Positions 30,174-32,342 of a DNA stretch of 32,342 bases are shown piece by piece. The translations under genes and the position numbers were made by a program. Origin of the DNA: a virus; the IMG/VR virus record IMGVR_UViG_3300013093_000157, positions 1 to 32,342 of that record, one strand, 5' to 3'. Position 1 is the stretch's first letter, and every line of letters begins with the position of its first letter. The notes beneath the pieces are model-generated. The model worked only from the letters and a program-made list of their open reading frames with translations, was not told the DNA's origin and ran no database searches.

Positions 30174-32342
30174 TGGCCGGATTGGACAATAAAATATCTA
30201 ACGTATTAGGCGCTGCGTTACCGTATTGGTTAAAGAAACAAATACAGTTAAGATCTCAATACAATAACCAAGCTAATAGAGACGACCTAAACATTTCTTA
30301 TCTTACGAATCAAACCGCATGGGTAAGATTGGTTTCTTCTATTAATATCAACGGAAAAAATGGAATGGACCAATTGAGCGATGACATGAGTTATTTTAAA
30401 AATACTCTTGGAATATCCGACTTAAATAGTCCTGCGGATTTGGCCAAAAAATACATGCTGTTCGGTGGAACTACACAATACATAAACGAGAATCAAAATA
30501 AATTACGATTCGGTCTTGGTCAGGACGGTGCTTACGGAATGCTTGGAGAACAGGAGATAAACAAATTCGGTTACAGACCAATGCCAGGTATTACGGACGT
30601 TAAGATAGACACACAAGGTAGATTGGGATCGGTTAGAATGGCCACAATCAATTTCAAAGTTTGGGACAAAATGCAGTTGGACATTATGGACGCACTGTAC
30701 TTCAAGCTTGGATACACAATGTTGTTGGAATGGGGCCACACAGTTTACATAAGTCAAGAAGCTAATTCTGACGTACAGTTTAACTACTCTGAATTCTACG
30801 CGATAGATCCTTTCCAACCAGGCATAACTAAAGAGAAGCTTAATTTACAATTGGCTCAAAACTCAAGAAAAGCGCAAGGAAATTACGACGGTATGTTGGG
30901 CATAGTTACCAACTTCAATTTTTCTTTTACGCAAGAGGGTGGATACGATTGTAGTTTAAAAATCGTAGGACTTGGTGCTATCGGAGATTCTTTAAAGATA
31001 AACAACCCATCTAGTTTACCCGACGTTGTTAAGTCGCAAGTAAGAGCTTATTTGGACTTGATCAATAAAAAACAACAAGAAGCTGCTGCTAAAGCTGCGC
31101 AAGATTCCGCTGATGCGCAAAGTGCAGTTTTAGCTGCGGACAAGAAAAACGCAGAAGGATTAGTCACAGGAGATTCTTACGTTGACGCTGTGTATAAAAA
31201 CAGAGGAGATAGCGATTTTATTTACGCGTACGATTCTAATTCTACCGTAGTATATTCTTCTCAAGGTGCAGCAGAAACTCCGCTAAACCAAAATCAAATA
31301 CTAAAAAACTTATTCTATTTCAACAATACGTTCGCCGTTCCTCAGGTAAAAAACTTTTTAGCCGGAACCAAAGCTGCAGCGGCTTCTACTACGATGTATT
31401 TGAATTTGGATCTGTTGAACAAAGAAGCAAACAACAATAAAATATTCGCTCAAACTAGAGCCAAGGATTATACGGATATTTTAGCGTACAACGAATCGTT
31501 AGATTACAAAACTATCAATAGTACTGGCGCTGTAGGATTCGAAACCGGTCTTTACGGTGTAAGATCGAGTAACATAGCAGGCGGACTTCAAGTTACATGG
31601 ATTCAATATCCTCAAACTTTTAATTCCGGCAAAAGCATTACGTATAGAGCGGAATTAACGATGCCCCAATTCTTAACGAACCAAAGCACTAACAATCGAG
31701 TTAATTTATTAAAGCTTAATTACATTAACGGTAATAGCAGCGTGTATTCTTTCTATAAAATTCACGATAAAATAGCTGCAGCGTTAAAGGACTATCAAAA
31801 TGGTTGGTTCGTAGACTCTGAAGGAAAATACAACGATCGTGCGATAAAAGCGTTCGCGCCTGGAATATACAAGGACACATTAACCAACGATACTCCTACT
31901 TTGGGATTATTGTTGTATAAAAAAATTACTGTACCTATACACATCATTATTAGCGATCAAACTAAAAACTCTTCAGGAACTGTATCGGTTAATACTTCAG
32001 ATCAACTTATAAATTACGATTTGTACATTGGACTAAGACTTAACGACGCTGCAATGATTACTAATTTCATTCAGACCGGTTACGTAGCCACCAAAGACGC
32101 GCAATTGGCCGCGATTCAAAGAGAGTTCGATCAAAAGGCAAAACAACTAAACGCGAGCTTACAACCAGGAGAAGCCGCAAATCAAGAATCGGTAGACGCT
32201 CAAATAGATTCTTCGTTAAGGTATCAATCTAACTTAGAGTTGGCAATAAAAGCCATAGAGTTGTATTCTTTAACTCAAGCCGTTAACGAGGCAAACTTAG
32301 ACCTTGGTAGAACTGTAAAGAGCTATTCTTTGTCTACTGATC
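30173..32342 (+). CDS. Large baseplate/tail structural protein (partial, runs off the window)
   Basis: 723 codons visible without a stop; the ATG (30173) overlaps the previous stop as TAATG. The start MAGLDNKISNVLGAALPYWL is followed by GAYGMLGEQEINKFGYRPMPG and the segment VRMATINFKVWDKMQLDIMD, then ALYFKLGYTMLLEWGHTVYI, which I take as a conserved structural domain of tail proteins of phages of this kind. An Ala/Lys/Gln coiled-coil stretch (NKKQQEAAAKAAQDSADAQS) lies at about residues 300-325, and another charged helix is near residues 640-700 (AIQREFDQKAKQLNASLQPG). Position after a gp53-like gene suggests a baseplate component, but I cannot name a T4 equivalent. The C-terminus lies beyond the window. 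Confidence 0.65.
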   Translation, partial: MAGLDNKISNVLGAALPYWLKKQIQLRSQYNNQANRDDLNISYLTNQTAWVRLVSSININGKNGMDQLSDDMSYFKNTLGISDLNSPADLAKKYMLFGGTTQYINENQNKLRFGLGQDGAYGMLGEQEINKFGYRPMPGITDVKIDTQGRLGSVRMATINFKVWDKMQLDIMDALYFKLGYTMLLEWGHTVYISQEANSDVQFNYSEFYAIDPFQPGITKEKLNLQLAQNSRKAQGNYDGMLGIVTNFNFSFTQEGGYDCSLKIVGLGAIGDSLKINNPSSLPDVVKSQVRAYLDLINKKQQEAAAKAAQDSADAQSAVLAADKKNAEGLVTGDSYVDAVYKNRGDSDFIYAYDSNSTVVYSSQGAAETPLNQNQILKNLFYFNNTFAVPQVKNFLAGTKAAAASTTMYLNLDLLNKEANNNKIFAQTRAKDYTDILAYNESLDYKTINSTGAVGFETGLYGVRSSNIAGGLQVTWIQYPQTFNSGKSITYRAELTMPQFLTNQSTNNRVNLLKLNYINGNSSVYSFYKIHDKIAAALKDYQNGWFVDSEGKYNDRAIKAFAPGIYKDTLTNDTPTLGLLLYKKITVPIHIIISDQTKNSSGTVSVNTSDQLINYDLYIGLRLNDAAMITNFIQTGYVATKDAQLAAIQREFDQKAKQLNASLQPGEAANQESVDAQIDSSLRYQSNLELAIKAIELYSLTQAVNEANLDLGRTVKSYSLSTD

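Noticed and set aside
95-30817. Antisense and alternative-frame ORFs of 60-150 codons scattered over the window (for example 3783-3989, 9732-10040, 22079-22459, 27509-27970, 30503-30817)
   Set aside because: All lie within well-supported + strand genes, have Cys/Arg- or Phe/Leu-rich products without motifs, and lack promoter or leader context.
1-32342. tRNA genes, rRNA, CRISPR arrays, transposases or integrase sites
   Set aside because: Looked for cloverleaf-like segments, regularly spaced direct repeats and transposase motifs; none seen. The only mobile elements supported are the three homing endonucleases.

Overview
The window reads as part of the late, structural region of a large contractile-tailed (T4-like, myovirus-type) phage genome. 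Every supported gene is on the + strand and packed tightly. Recognisable landmarks are a gp18-type tail sheath (20227-21984), a gp19-type tail tube (22644-23129), a gp26-type baseplate protein (24626-25387), a tape measure (25694-27985), a tube-fold baseplate protein (28005-29858) and a gp53/LysM-type wedge protein (29865-30173). Start codons sit behind A-rich leaders such as ACTAAC or AACAA with no Shine-Dalgarno sequence. This is usual in Bacteroidota and points, by inference only, to a host in that phylum. The window is cut at both ends.

Layout. 1-7205: Ser/Thr/Gly/Ala-rich tail-fibre genes sharing modules, ending in a fibre with an S74 self-cleaving chaperone; an HNH endonuclease sits between two of them. 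7207-7984: a GIY-YIG endonuclease inserted beside a duplicated gene start. 8195-9544: a protein with about 300 residues of Ala/Thr/Ser-Pro repeats. 9624-19028: one tight operon of glycan-modification genes. 19085-20174: small proteins. 20227-32342: tail sheath, tube and baseplate genes, interrupted by an HNH endonuclease and a possible ADP-ribosyltransferase-like gene.

The striking part is 8195-19028. A Pro/Thr-rich, mucin- or extensin-like protein is followed by a double 2-oxoglutarate oxygenase whose first half looks like a prolyl 4-hydroxylase. Next comes a three-domain glycosyltransferase whose parts resemble plant peptidyl-Ser/Hyp glycosyltransferases, protein O-fucosyltransferases and the Skp1-hydroxyproline GlcNAc-transferase family. 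Then follow a second GlcNAc-transferase, a GT4-like enzyme, a NodU-type carbamoyltransferase, an unknown probable transferase and a GT31-like enzyme. My hypothesis is a phage-encoded pathway that hydroxylates prolines on a virion protein and builds a carbamoylated, possibly fucosylated glycan on them, comparable to plant arabinogalactan/extensin glycosylation and the Dictyostelium Skp1 pathway. The large glycosyltransferase carries an apparent one-base frameshift.

Regulation. The 8-mer TATTTATA/T, always preceded by A, recurs 12 times in intergenic DNA, mostly 10-22 bases before a start codon, and divides the window into transcription units. It is the reverse complement of the T4 late promoter TATAAATA. 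Two intrinsic terminators (19880, 23174) agree with these units. Identifications come from reading motifs and from memory of families; no database search was run.
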